A DNA stretch of 64,000 bases from Candidatus Krumholzibacteriota bacterium (GCA_016933255.1 JAFGBF010000015.1:1-64000); one strand, 5' to 3'. Counted from the stretch's first letter, positions 35,202-45,031 are shown. A program made the numbers and translations. The notes: generated by a model not told the origin, from the sequence alone.

Positions 35202-36500
35202 TCAATCTGTTTCGTCCCCGGTCTTTTCACAAGGTTCTGGTTTGATTCCAAGCAGCAGTTGCAATTCGGAGACCTTCTCATCATCTCCTGTATGCTGGAA
35301 AAACTGCAGGGCGTTTCTCAGCACGGAAGAGGGTTCAGGCTCCTCGATGATGCCGCTCTCTTTTATTACTGTGACGGCTCTCGAGTAGAGAGGAGCTGCC
35401 TCTTCGTACATTTCCCGGTCTATATAATGGGCAGCGAGGTTGTTAAGCTGCCTGGAGAGAGAAAGGGCGTTTCCTTGCGGATCCGTTTCCAGCGCTGAGA
35501 TTGCGCTCTGGTACATCGCGGCTGCTTTGTCTGGCATTCTGAGTTTCTGGTACAGTCTCGCCATCTTAATATATTCTGCAGCAAGCCCGGTACTGTCCGT
35601 ACCGAGTGAATCTTCCGAGATGGCGAGAAGACGGAGACAAAGAGGTTCGGCATCGACATACTTATTCTGACGGATGTAGAGGATCGAAAGATTCTTCATC
35701 GTAGAGATCGTGCGAGGATCGTCAGGGCCCAGGTGCTTTTCCCTGATCGCCAGTGCTTTACGCAGGAACTCTTCTGCTTTTTCCATCTTTCCTTTTCCGA
35801 TGAAGGATATGCCGCGGTTATTGAGTGAAGCTGCGTAGTTATCTCTCAGCGCGGAAAGGGATTCGCGGGCTGCTTCCAGTTCTGAGCCTTTTTGAATTCC
35901 GGAGTCCTCCCTGATCCTAAGCGCTCTTTCGCGCAGTTCTATTGCTTCGGCAAAGTTCTCTTTCTTCTCGACGACTACCGAGAGGGATTCGAGGATCCTG
36001 GCCAGGTCGAAGTTGTTTTTGCCTTGGGATCTTTCTTTTATCCGGAAAAGTCTCCTGTAGTATTTTTCGGCCTCTTCGAGTCTTGAAGAGGATGAATATA
36101 GAGCTGCAAGGTTCTTCAGGGCTGGAGCGATCTCCGGGTGGTCTTTTCCCAATTTTTCTTCTGTTATATCGATTGATTCAAGCAGCAGGCTTTCTGCTTC
36201 TGTGATGTTTCCCAAAGCCGCCTGGACCTGACCAAGATTGTTGAGCGAGCTTGCCGCTTCGGAGCTGCGCGGGCCAAAGAGTCCTTTTACAAGAACAAGA
36301 GCCTGTTCTGCGGTCTCAAGGGCTTCGCCGTACCTGCCGGCGTCGTAGTGAGCAACTGTCTCTTCTGAAAGCCGCTCTATGGTTTTGGCGGCGGTTCTTT
36401 CATCCTGTCCTGCACCGTCCTGCCCGCCAGCGGAGGCTAAAGCAGAAAGAAAAACCGCAATAGCTGCCAAAAGAGTAAATACTGCAGAGATCTTTTTCAT
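35202..36500 (-). CDS. Exported tetratricopeptide-repeat protein (kinesin-light-chain type TPRs)
   Basis: 432 aa. Signal peptide (residues 1-24, 'SALASAGG'). Then at least eight TPR units of the 42-residue NB-ARC/kinesin-light-chain type, for example 'SSLNNLGQVQAALGNITEAE', 'PALKNLAALYSSSSRLEEAE', 'STMKNLSILYIRQNKYVDAE' and 'RQLNNLAAHYIDREMYEEAA'. No catalytic domain. It is flanked by convergent and divergent genes, so it is a single-gene unit. Likely a periplasmic scaffold; partner unknown. Note that genes on the + strand to the left end at 35089, leaving a short convergent gap with no terminator seen. Confidence 0.85.
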   Translation of the reverse strand: MKKISAVFTLLAAIAVFLSALASAGGQDGAGQDERTAAKTIERLSEETVAHYDAGRYGEALETAEQALVLVKGLFGPRSSEAASSLNNLGQVQAALGNITEAESLLLESIDITEEKLGKDHPEIAPALKNLAALYSSSSRLEEAEKYYRRLFRIKERSQGKNNFDLARILESLSVVVEKKENFAEAIELRERALRIREDSGIQKGSELEAARESLSALRDNYAASLNNRGISFIGKGKMEKAEEFLRKALAIREKHLGPDDPRTISTMKNLSILYIRQNKYVDAEPLCLRLLAISEDSLGTDSTGLAAEYIKMARLYQKLRMPDKAAAMYQSAISALETDPQGNALSLSRQLNNLAAHYIDREMYEEAAPLYSRAVTVIKESGIIEEPEPSSVLRNALQFFQHTGDDEKVSELQLLLGIKPEPCEKTGDETD

Positions 36501-36666
36501 GGTGCACTATACTATCATCATGGCATCTTTCCGCAAAGTCTAAATACTGGTATCTTGATGGGGCGGACCAGGCATCGAAAAATCTCGCAATTTCGGAACA
36601 CGCTGAAGGGTTACGAGTATAATCTGGTAGAGCTTGAGCAGGCATGTTCTTGAGGGGGGACATATC

Positions 36667-37596
36667 TTGAAAAAAATTATTATATTTACTGCATTTCTGT
36701 TGTTTCTTCTCGTTCTGACTAAGGTGCTGGATGCAGCAGGGGCAGGGGCGGCTTACCTCGGAGAAAAGCCGCCGGGAAATGAGCCGAAGATATTTGCTCC
36801 GGGATCAGTATCTGTTGAGGGCCTTACCGACTACGTTATATCGTTCAGCGAGGATGGCAGTGAGATATATTTCAGCCGTGCCAGGCACGGGATAATGTAC
36901 TGTATGCTTGGGAAGGATGGGTGGAGCGAACCGGCCCTTGTAAATTTCGGAGCTGAATACCCTGGAGGCGAAGTACATATCATGAAGGGCGGAGAGTATC
37001 TCCTGATGAACCGCTACCAGGGACTCGGAAATGGGGAGCAGGGCGGAATATGGAGACTCAGGAGGATCTATCCTGACGGAGAGCGAGCACAGGAAAGCGG
37101 CCGGATCCCAATATGGGGCAGACCGGAATTTTTGATAGCTAACGGTATGAGGGCCACATCGACCGACGACGGTGTGATCTATGTTACCGATATAACCGGG
37201 CATCTGAGTCAGGAAGAGGGGGCGGACAAGGGGATCATAGCGAGATATGCGCTTTCAGGGAAAAAGTGGATGCGCTCGGAGGATCCGACAGGAGGTATCA
37301 ATTCCAAAGAATCCGACGCTCATCCTTTCATAGCTCCGGACGAAAGCTACATGATCTTTAATTCGCTGCGGCCGGGAGGCGCCGGGAAAGGAGACCTGTA
37401 CATAAGCTACCGAGAAAAGGACGGATCATGGGGGGATGCGATAAACCTTGAAGCGCTAAATACATCAGAAGCCGACTGGGGAGCTACCGTCTCGCCCGAT
37501 GGGAAGTATATTTTCTTCACCAGAAACATCACCGGCAATGGTGACATCTACTGGGTCAGCTCGAAGATCATCGAGGATCTGCGGCCGGGAAGATAG
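36667..37596 (+). CDS. Exported PD40/WD40-like beta-propeller protein
   Basis: 309 aa from TTG 36667; GAGGGGGGAC (36651-36660) lies 6 bases upstream, while the longer frame from 36634 lacks a site. Signal peptide residues 1-24. Repeated PD40 blades read 'VISFSEDGSEIYFSRARHG', 'HPFIAPDESYMIFNSLRPGG' and 'GATVSPDGKYIFFTRNITGN', the TolB-like 'spDG..i.f' pattern. No enzyme domain. Related exported propellers are frequent in FCB-type genomes; function unknown. Confidence 0.8.
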   Translation: MKKIIIFTAFLLFLLVLTKVLDAAGAGAAYLGEKPPGNEPKIFAPGSVSVEGLTDYVISFSEDGSEIYFSRARHGIMYCMLGKDGWSEPALVNFGAEYPGGEVHIMKGGEYLLMNRYQGLGNGEQGGIWRLRRIYPDGERAQESGRIPIWGRPEFLIANGMRATSTDDGVIYVTDITGHLSQEEGADKGIIARYALSGKKWMRSEDPTGGINSKESDAHPFIAPDESYMIFNSLRPGGAGKGDLYISYREKDGSWGDAINLEALNTSEADWGATVSPDGKYIFFTRNITGNGDIYWVSSKIIEDLRPGR

Positions 37597-37674
37597 CGTT
37601 ACCCGGCGAGTTATCTCAAGAGCATTTCCGATCTCTGCAGACGTAATAGAATCACTGGCCGCAACTGAGTAATA

Positions 37675-38442
37675 TCACAGAGACAAAAGAGAAGAAACCC
37701 CATAACGGCTTGCCACACTCAACTCGGCGCTGCCGCCTATGATCTTTCTGTGAGTATCGATGGCAGTACGCGGATCATTGTTCTGCTGTGAGAGATGAGC
37801 AAGGCAGGCCCATTTCAGCTTTTTCCTGAATGCCGGCGTCAGAAGGTCTGCTGCTTCGATGTTGGAAATATGTCCGCTTTTGCCCTTGATCCGGTTTTTC
37901 AGGAACGCCGGATACGGGCCGTTTTCAAGCTTGGAAACGTCATAATTGCTTTCCAGGAAAACCCCGTCGAGGGTCATGATAAGCTCCGGCAGTCCATCGA
38001 AAACATGTCCGAGATCTGTCAGTATCCCAAGCCTGCTGAGCGAATCGTCAACGATAAACGCAACCCCGTCGACGCCGTCGTGTGGAGTGGGTATCGTGAT
38101 AACGGAGGTATTGCCAAAGCGGAGGATTTCTCCCGCGCCGAAATGGGATAATTCGTGAAACAGGCCGCAGCTCCCGGTTGAATTTACCTTTGAATACGTC
38201 TTCGGCGTCATCCATACATTGAGTCTGTATTTTCTGCTGAATATTCCCGCGCATCTTGCGTGGTCCCAGTGATCGTGCGATATGATAACGCAGTCGACAT
38301 CTCGGATATCCCTGCCGACCTCTTTCAGGCGTCTCTCCGCCTGGATGCCGCTGATGCCGGCATCGAAAAGGATCCTGACGTCATCCGTTTCTACGTATAT
38401 GCAGTTACCGTTACTGCCGGACTGTAATGATACAGCTTTCAC
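37675..38442 (-). CDS. Metallo-beta-lactamase-fold hydrolase, YycJ/WalJ type
   Basis: 255 aa from GTG 38442. The metal motif 'SHDHWDH' (residues about 55-61) and the N-terminus 'SLQSGSNGNCIYVETDDVRI' match the YycJ/WalJ group, along with 'LTDLGHV', 'LESNYD' and 'CLAHLSQQNND' carrying the later metal ligands. WalJ relatives have been described as 5'-3' exonucleases linked to DNA repair; the general family hydrolyses phosphodiesters. Cytoplasmic, no signal. Convergent with the PD40 gene, 78 bases between stops. Confidence 0.88.
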   Translation of the reverse strand: MKAVSLQSGSNGNCIYVETDDVRILFDAGISGIQAERRLKEVGRDIRDVDCVIISHDHWDHARCAGIFSRKYRLNVWMTPKTYSKVNSTGSCGLFHELSHFGAGEILRFGNTSVITIPTPHDGVDGVAFIVDDSLSRLGILTDLGHVFDGLPELIMTLDGVFLESNYDVSKLENGPYPAFLKNRIKGKSGHISNIEAADLLTPAFRKKLKWACLAHLSQQNNDPRTAIDTHRKIIGGSAELSVASRYGVSSLLSL

Positions 38443-38574
38443 TAAAAGTTCTCTCTTTCCGTTCGATTGACCGGAGGATAGTACACTAATGGAAGGGTTC
38501 CGGCAAACACAAAGGAGTTGGGTGAATAGTGTATTTCGCTGGAATCAATCAGCAATCCGGTGCGATAGAAACGG

Positions 38575-39930
38575 TTATCGGGAGGGGACCGTGATTTTTT
38601 CATGCCGAAGCGGTTCTTTGGGGACAATAAAATCATCGACGATCTGCCTGAACATCTCCCGGTCGGCCCAGTAGTCGCTGTGCGTGAAACTGTGGCCCTT
38701 CTTTTTGTACGAACACTCTTTGTTTACAACATTCTTGTAGTAATCGAGATACCCGCTGATCGGGTCTCCCGTATCATAGAAGTTATACCATTTGATATCG
38801 TCGAAAACTCTGTTGAAAGGAGGGGCCAGGACGTATTTTACCTCGGAACCGTTGAACCATTTTTTCTGTTTGAAGCTGTGGTTATTCTCAAGCATCTGAC
38901 CCCTCAGGTATTGTTCATCAGGCGCCTGTTCCCTCAGGAAAAAGGCGATCTTGTCGAGCGGGCTCCCGAAAGTTACAAGTCCGCACAGTTGGTCATGTAT
39001 ATTGCTGAGGTTTGATTCTCCCGATTTCACCTGGCATGATATTCCCCTATGGTCGGTATAATCACCTTCGGCCCCGACACCGTCGATCTCTCTCAAAGAG
39101 ATCAGCTGAGTGAGGCGGTTGACCGCGTCAAAGGCGATCTGACTTCCCAGGGAGTGACCTGCAATAATTACCCTGCCGTAATTTGGAGACCAGATATCTC
39201 CTTGATCGAGAGTGATCTCGTCTCCGGGAAGATCGATGAGATACTTAACAGCGTCGACTGCTCCGCTGAGGATCTTGCTGCGGATCTTGAAAAAAGACGA
39301 TTTAGGGTCGATCGAATTGTATACGGCGAGATCACCGATAACGTTCGTGAGAGAATCCGAGGCATTTTTGTTCACCAGGTCCACGATCCATTGTACCAGG
39401 CCTCCCGCGAAAGGGATTATTCTTGATATGAAGGATGAAAGCCATATCCAGAACGCGCTATAGACGGGGACGACCCCGACCGCCCCGAGAAGAAACGATC
39501 GATATACGCCTTTCCGGAATCTTCCGTCTTTTGTGAAGAACTTGCTTTTATCGCCGTACAGCTCCCCGATCTCACGGGTCCTATCGTAAAATCGTTCCGC
39601 GCCGCTTACGACCTGCCACACCCACTTCTGAAGGTCGTTCAGGTTCATCACGTTCTCAGTGAGGTTAGCCCAGTAATATTCGTAGATATCTATCGGAGAC
39701 CGGCCGTCCTGTTTTGTTATGCGTATAAAATTATCGTTCCAGGCGTTCCCCTTTTTGTCGGATTTTCTCGCGATGCAATGCTGTAATTTGATTTCGCCGG
39801 GATACTTTTCCCCCAGCACATCGACCAGCGTCCTCGCGAACTGGTCGATCGTAGCAAGTGGATACTGGCTGCCGACTCCGTGAAACACGAGTACGGCGGT
39901 ATTGCGGTCGGGCCATTTGAAATCATTCAT
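38575..39930 (-). CDS. Unusual alpha/beta-hydrolase-like protein with central hydrophobic hairpin
   Basis: 451 aa from ATG 39930 (AGGAAGGAAGG upstream; TTG 39936 also in frame). 'TAVLVFHGVGSQYP' (residues 12-24) resembles the oxyanion-hole strand, and 'VIIAGHSLGSQIAFDAV' holds the nucleophile elbow with Ser 260. Candidate histidines are in 'KKGHSFTHSDYWAD' near the C-terminus. Between them, residues about 143-186, lie two strongly hydrophobic stretches able to form a membrane hairpin. No signal peptide. I do not recognise the family; a lipase-like or effector-type hydrolase is possible. Confidence 0.65.
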   Translation of the reverse strand: MNDFKWPDRNTAVLVFHGVGSQYPLATIDQFARTLVDVLGEKYPGEIKLQHCIARKSDKKGNAWNDNFIRITKQDGRSPIDIYEYYWANLTENVMNLNDLQKWVWQVVSGAERFYDRTREIGELYGDKSKFFTKDGRFRKGVYRSFLLGAVGVVPVYSAFWIWLSSFISRIIPFAGGLVQWIVDLVNKNASDSLTNVIGDLAVYNSIDPKSSFFKIRSKILSGAVDAVKYLIDLPGDEITLDQGDIWSPNYGRVIIAGHSLGSQIAFDAVNRLTQLISLREIDGVGAEGDYTDHRGISCQVKSGESNLSNIHDQLCGLVTFGSPLDKIAFFLREQAPDEQYLRGQMLENNHSFKQKKWFNGSEVKYVLAPPFNRVFDDIKWYNFYDTGDPISGYLDYYKNVVNKECSYKKKGHSFTHSDYWADREMFRQIVDDFIVPKEPLRHEKITVPSR

Positions 39931-39999
39931 AACCAAGCCCTTCCTTCCTCCGGCTTACCATCGCCTGCGGCGTGAAGCCCGCTGTGCATGAAACTCTCT

Positions 40000-41304
40000 T
40001 TAAAGCAACTTGTCGATCATACTCCTGAGTCGTTGTTCTTGCCCCATACCAGTCTGTATGTACTGGATGCAGCCATTACGGTCAACGATTACATATGTTG
40101 GCAATCCACCCACACAATACCCTGATTTAGAAGCGGGACGATCCAAAACCACGCACGGCCAGACGATATGATGCTTCTTCATGTATGATTCTGTAAGCTC
40201 GATCTCTCTTTGTTGGCTGAGCGTATCGGCTTTCGAGCCTTCGCTGAACCCTGTATCCATGTCGTGGAAGGTGCCGAGAAAACTGGTAACTCCAAGCATC
40301 GCTACGTCTTTGTCCTTATAATCATCGTATAAATGATTCATCTCCTTGTATCCTACGACACAAGCTATGCACGACGTTGCCCAGAAATCGATTATTGTTA
40401 CTCTCCCCCTGAAATCATTCATCTTCAAAGTCGAATCGGCATTGTACACGTGAATGAAATTCATTTCCGGCGCCTTTTTTCCTATCAGGTCCAGACGGTC
40501 AAGAATCGGTTGAAAACCACCAATGAGATAGCCATAATCTCTAAAAACCTCATCGTTTTCCTGTGATGTCGAATCGTCATATACAGTTGTTGCGACATAG
40601 TGCTCCAGTGCTTCCTCCATTTTTTCTTTATAAGTCATTATTCTGGTTTTATATTTGGGGATGAGATTCGTATCGAGCATTATCAGCGCTTCCAATTCGC
40701 TCGCAAGATAAAACGACGTATAAGGATAATCAAACAAAAGAAAATCCAGTTCGGTGGTATAGATACGTATGGCATCATCCAATCTGTCCATCTTGTTGTA
40801 TCGCCCGGCGAGGTCCATTGTACAAGTGTAGAGGTTTTGCGGATGTTTCGAGTTCAGTAGAAACTTCTTTCGGTGATCATCCATCATCTTCTCTGCCGCT
40901 TCAAACTCCAGGTCTTCTATTTTCATTGTGATCAGCGCCCTTGAGGCATTACGTGCCTGGGCATCATCGCCCTTCCGAAGATCCTCCAGGATGGGTATCG
41001 CTTTCTCCCTTTGACCGGCAAAGTAAAGAAGTTCCCCATAGCATATCTTTTCATACCTGTCCTGGCTATCTGTCCTCATACTGTCTAAAAGCATTGCGGC
41101 AAATCTGTTTCTTGCTGCGTTGAACTCCTCCTGTGTCGCGATCTCACCTTTCCAGACAAGCGCCATAACGCTGTCGGACATCTGTTCGTCTATCACCGAG
41201 GGCAGTTTGAGGTTTTCTTCTTCTTTTTTTTCAGAGCAATTTAAAGAAAATAGAATAAACGATACGAACAATAACAGTCCGGCGCGGCGATAGACTTTTA
41301 TCAT
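40000..41304 (-). CDS. TlpA-like thioredoxin-fold lipoprotein with helical N-terminal domain
   Basis: 434 aa. Lipobox 'FILFSLNC' (Cys 23). Residues about 30-260 are helical with TPR-like spacing ('YEKICYGELLYFAGQREKAI', 'DLAGRYNKMDRLDDAIRIYT'). The C-terminal third is a TlpA/AhpC fold: 'FRGRVTIIDFWATSCIACVV' with CxxC at Cys 312/Cys 315, and cis-Pro loop 'GGLPTYVIVD' near residue 402. Known TlpA-like lipoproteins reduce or shuffle disulfides outside the cytoplasm. Last gene of a minus-strand group whose other members have several cysteines, so it could keep those thiols in shape (inference). AAGGAAGGA precedes ATG 41304. Confidence 0.85.
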   Translation of the reverse strand: MIKVYRRAGLLLFVSFILFSLNCSEKKEEENLKLPSVIDEQMSDSVMALVWKGEIATQEEFNAARNRFAAMLLDSMRTDSQDRYEKICYGELLYFAGQREKAIPILEDLRKGDDAQARNASRALITMKIEDLEFEAAEKMMDDHRKKFLLNSKHPQNLYTCTMDLAGRYNKMDRLDDAIRIYTTELDFLLFDYPYTSFYLASELEALIMLDTNLIPKYKTRIMTYKEKMEEALEHYVATTVYDDSTSQENDEVFRDYGYLIGGFQPILDRLDLIGKKAPEMNFIHVYNADSTLKMNDFRGRVTIIDFWATSCIACVVGYKEMNHLYDDYKDKDVAMLGVTSFLGTFHDMDTGFSEGSKADTLSQQREIELTESYMKKHHIVWPCVVLDRPASKSGYCVGGLPTYVIVDRNGCIQYIQTGMGQEQRLRSMIDKLL

Positions 41305-41412
41305 CTTCAGCGTCCTTCCTTGAGAGATATTGTTGCAGTCGCGAATACTCCCTCAATAAATATTTTCATTAAACATGGCTGATAACCCGGAAATGATAAT
41401 TACACATAACCC

Positions 41413-44301
41413 CTATCTTAGCAAAACCATTTTCTTAGTACGTGTCCCTTCTTCTGTTACAAGCCGGTAGAAATACACTCCTGAGGCGACTTTGGAATTA
41501 TTGTGATTTCTGCCATCCCAAAGTGCCATGTGGCGTCCAGCTGGAAGAGTGGAATCTACGAGTTTCTTAATCCTTTTTCCCTCGACGTCATAAACAATAA
41601 TGGCAACATGCCCTTTCCGGGTCGTTGAGAAATATATTGCCGTCTCAGGGTTGAATGGATTGGGGAAGTTCTGACCGAGTGTCAATACCTTGGGAATCGC
41701 GGATCCGTCGACTTCCGTAATTATCGGGATTCTATAGAACGGCACTAATGGATGTCCAAGAAACACATACAGATCCGCAGTCCTGACTATTTCCCCGTAG
41801 TCTGAGAATTCTTCGTAGACATTCCGCATGGCTGCAAGGTATGACTCGGCGGCCGGGCGTTCCGGGGCGCTGTACAGCTCGCTTACTAAGCTTCTGGCAA
41901 TGACTTCATTCGCATTCTGCCAGGAACCTAGAGCGGGGCCTATCCAGGCAATGGCTCCCTTGTCAGGTTCTATAAGGAACCGGTGACAGATCGGCAAACC
42001 ATACTCCGGGTCCTCCGTCCGAGCGAAGTCAGCGCCATCGCACGACAGTGCCATGACAACGGCCAGCGGAGTACCGTTATTGATCATATCCATGTGAAAC
42101 GGAGTGCTGTAATTCGTCTGGTCGAAGAAGTTACCCGGCCACGACCGATTAGAGAAACTTGAAGGGATAAGTACAAGATTCGGTTGCTCGATGTTCCACA
42201 ATGCAGTGGTTTCAATATTCCGCTGTCCATCATACGGAACATCCGATTCATATATCCAGGAGAGATACTGACCGGGAGGCAGTTGAGCAGTGGCGGTATC
42301 GGCTACCGCGCTTGCCAAGGCACCATCACCCTCTCCATCATGATCCAGATTACCGACACAAGTCATCACCGAGTATGCTCCTCCAGGAACACCCTGATTC
42401 ATGTATCTCTGCATCTTGGCGGCCAGTTCAAGGACTTCCCATTCTTCGGTGACGGGCCACCTTGTGAGGACCACGTCTGGAACCCCGTCGTCATCCGTGT
42501 CGGCGTACGGTCTGTCGGTGAGATAATACGGCACAAACCAGGGTGTCCCCTGATCCCGGGGGAGAGTATCAGAAATTGCCCAGGTCGGGATAAGATCCTT
42601 TTCGGGCTGTCCGCCTGGGGGATACCCGCAGGCAAGGTAATCCTGGCGAATCTGTTCCCAATCACCGGGCCATGCTTGACTGAATTGCTGCCAATCGTTG
42701 GCATCACCGATTAGATGAAAGTACCGCGCCCCCGCTGCTGCATATTCGGTGATTGTATCTTTCAACGCGGAACGGAAAGCATCCGGATCGCCGGCGTAGT
42801 TGTCTACAGTTCTTACCCTTACTGTATAGCCAAAGCCGGCCCAGTAGTTTGCAACATACGATTCTACAGCATCCCGCAATACATCGACTGTGAAAACGAC
42901 GTATGTTTCTCCTTCGCCCAAGCTTGAAGATAATGCTCCTGTGATATCTTGTTCCAGTCGTTCTACTTTGAGTTGACTCAACCGCTCTTTGAGGAATTCA
43001 ACAGATCTATGCCTTTCAACTGGAGTTGTTACTCTCGAACCGGGTTTTGCAATGCCGTGGTATATCTTCTTGCCGCTCGTCTCCAGTTCAACAAGACGAT
43101 AGCATGAAAAATCGCCGCCCGTGATCTGTAAAGAGTGACAACCGGCTCCTCTTTGTTCTGTCGCTATATGTGTCCATGGCCCGTTCGGTTCATCACTTCC
43201 TTCGATGCAATATTCCGCAGTATGGTACTCGGAAGAGACCTTCCATCGGGCGGCGCCATTCACTACAGCGAACCCGGATACAGAAGCCGCCGGATCGTCT
43301 CCTGACACAAGCCGAACACTGTAGTCATTTCCTCCGTTTACGAATAAGAGTGGGCAATTCGCGCTGGCAATGGCCGACCCGATGATTGTAAAGTAACCGT
43401 CACCGGGGGAAGTCGCCTTCACCAGGGCCGCAATCTTTTCGTTTCCGCTCCAGGAAGCTGATTCGATCGTCAATACTCCGCTGGCTTCAACACAGGCAGT
43501 CGCAGGTGAAGCTGTGCTCACCGGAGTGTCAAAAGTTGCCTCAATCAGTAAGCCATCTGAAGGGATTTGAGTTCCGGAGGTGTGTGAGAATCCGTTTACT
43601 GCCGGAGCTAATGTAATATTATCCGCACCGTTTATATCAAGATTCGGGCATTCAATGTATGCTTCGCCTGACGGACGGAATTCAACGCCGTTATCGCCGT
43701 CAAGAGTTTCCCAGAGGATCTTTACATTCTCCTTGCTATCGGAGGTGTAACAGCTTCCTGAAGGCCCATAGGAAACTCCGCCGCCTGATGCTACCATGTT
43801 GTTACCATAACATGTCTGGCAGTGAAAAATTCCGCCAGCCAAAGTCAAAGGGGTTGAAAATCTAATTGCGATACCCCAGTACACACCTTCTTTATAGTCC
43901 GTAGAGATGTAAGGGCCATATCCGAGGCCGATATAATAGACATAGGCTGAGTCACGCGCCGCCTTGCCTGGAATAGTGTAATTATAAACTTCGCCCGTGA
44001 AACCAGTTTCATTGCCGTGTGAGTTGATCAGTCCCGCACCGGCCAGATAACTAAACCGCTCAAGAATCTCATCTATTCCGAATTCCGGTGAGCATGAATT
44101 TGAGATGTTCGATAGCTCTTCTACATCGTATCCCTCGTTCTTCATGGCTATCATCGTCTCTGGGCGGTCTAATAGATGAAACTCGACTGGCTTGATCACG
44201 AATGCGTACGAGTTGGTCGGAGTTTTATTATCAGCAAGAACAGGCTTCGAGAGGAGGAAGAGACCGGTTAGGAGGATGAAAAATTGTACTGTCTTCATCA
44301 T
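41413..44301 (-). CDS. Secreted gingipain-like (C25) protein with an additional N-terminal caspase-like domain
   Basis: 962 aa from ATG 44301; four bases after the upstream stop. Signal peptide 1-23. Residues about 30-180 show a clan-CD pattern: strand then 'AGLINSHGNETGF' (His 95) and strand then 'LAGGIFHCQTCYGN' (Cys 161/164). Residues about 465-860 match peptidase C25: 'FHLIGDANDW', 'DTDDDGVPDVVLTRWPVTEE', 'MALSCDGADF' (Cys 754). Where C25 enzymes have the catalytic 'GHG', this protein reads 'IPSSFSNRSW' (about 712-721), without histidine. The C-terminus is the FlgD-like sorting tail ('GQNFPNPFNP', 'SGVYFYRLV', 'KKMVLLR'). Either domain's activity is unproven; the N-terminal assignment rests on motif pattern only. 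Confidence 0.75.
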   Translation of the reverse strand: MMKTVQFFILLTGLFLLSKPVLADNKTPTNSYAFVIKPVEFHLLDRPETMIAMKNEGYDVEELSNISNSCSPEFGIDEILERFSYLAGAGLINSHGNETGFTGEVYNYTIPGKAARDSAYVYYIGLGYGPYISTDYKEGVYWGIAIRFSTPLTLAGGIFHCQTCYGNNMVASGGGVSYGPSGSCYTSDSKENVKILWETLDGDNGVEFRPSGEAYIECPNLDINGADNITLAPAVNGFSHTSGTQIPSDGLLIEATFDTPVSTASPATACVEASGVLTIESASWSGNEKIAALVKATSPGDGYFTIIGSAIASANCPLLFVNGGNDYSVRLVSGDDPAASVSGFAVVNGAARWKVSSEYHTAEYCIEGSDEPNGPWTHIATEQRGAGCHSLQITGGDFSCYRLVELETSGKKIYHGIAKPGSRVTTPVERHRSVEFLKERLSQLKVERLEQDITGALSSSLGEGETYVVFTVDVLRDAVESYVANYWAGFGYTVRVRTVDNYAGDPDAFRSALKDTITEYAAAGARYFHLIGDANDWQQFSQAWPGDWEQIRQDYLACGYPPGGQPEKDLIPTWAISDTLPRDQGTPWFVPYYLTDRPYADTDDDGVPDVVLTRWPVTEEWEVLELAAKMQRYMNQGVPGGAYSVMTCVGNLDHDGEGDGALASAVADTATAQLPPGQYLSWIYESDVPYDGQRNIETTALWNIEQPNLVLIPSSFSNRSWPGNFFDQTNYSTPFHMDMINNGTPLAVVMALSCDGADFARTEDPEYGLPICHRFLIEPDKGAIAWIGPALGSWQNANEVIARSLVSELYSAPERPAAESYLAAMRNVYEEFSDYGEIVRTADLYVFLGHPLVPFYRIPIITEVDGSAIPKVLTLGQNFPNPFNPETAIYFSTTRKGHVAIIVYDVEGKRIKKLVDSTLPAGRHMALWDGRNHNNSKVASGVYFYRLVTEEGTRTKKMVLLR

Positions 44302-44305
44302 CGCA

Positions 44306-45031
44306 TCACTCTTTTCCGGGATCCTTATCGAAGGAGATATTATGCTTTGCCTCGTATTCCGCACGGAAATCCGGATGCCACAACATCGTACCTATATAAT
44401 CTTCCTCGGCAAGGCTCTCGCCTCTTTTTAACCGCTCCAGGACCTTTTGGGTCTTGAGCCTTGTGGACTGTTGCGTGGTAATCCGATATCCTTTTCCGCT
44501 AAAGATGACTAACCCCCCTTTGTTAATTGTGCTCCAGAAACCTTCCTGAAGAGTCTTGTGATGGGCCATGCGGTCGAAAGGTTCAGGTTGAGATCGACTC
44601 AGAAGAACATATTCTCCATCCGGATTATCTTTCCAGAATATTCTGAAAGAGGAGTTTTCTGCTCTGACACTATCGATAAGCGGAGAGGCAAGAAAAATCT
44701 CAGCCATAAGATTATAACGTTCTTCATCTGTCTTTCCCTGCTTTGAGTGTTTACTGGCAAGAACAGTAAGTTCATGTTGTTTGGTACATGTCTCGCTGAC
44801 TTTTTTGGGAGGACCTGGCGCGACAGGTTTCCGGACTGGAGAATACGGAATGCCGTTCAGGTAGAGGGTATCACACCCTTCACAGGTGAAGACGTATGGC
44901 TGATCCCCTTCCAGGGGTTTAAGAAGTTCACCATTGTAGTAGACCTGCCCGAGTTCTTCGGTCTGAACATTTATTGCGGACAAAAGCAGGATCGAGAACA
45001 CGGTTACAACAAGGTAGAAACGCTTATTCAA
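44306..45031 (-). CDS. Exported protein of unknown family with a CxxC motif
   Basis: 241 aa from TTG 45031, which has AAAGGAG upstream; the frame also opens at 45064 without a site. Signal peptide about residues 1-24. After it 'VYYNGELLKPLEGDQPYVFT' and 'CEGCDTLYLNGIPYSPV' form a short repeated 'yyNG/yLNG' beta unit around a CxxC. A charged helical second half follows ('TRLKTQKVLERLKRGESLAE'). Not recognised. It ends four bases before the protease-like gene, so the two are almost certainly translated together, and it could be a partner, inhibitor or chaperone of that protein (inference). Confidence 0.7.
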   Translation of the reverse strand: MNKRFYLVVTVFSILLLSAINVQTEELGQVYYNGELLKPLEGDQPYVFTCEGCDTLYLNGIPYSPVRKPVAPGPPKKVSETCTKQHELTVLASKHSKQGKTDEERYNLMAEIFLASPLIDSVRAENSSFRIFWKDNPDGEYVLLSRSQPEPFDRMAHHKTLQEGFWSTINKGGLVIFSGKGYRITTQQSTRLKTQKVLERLKRGESLAEEDYIGTMLWHPDFRAEYEAKHNISFDKDPGKE

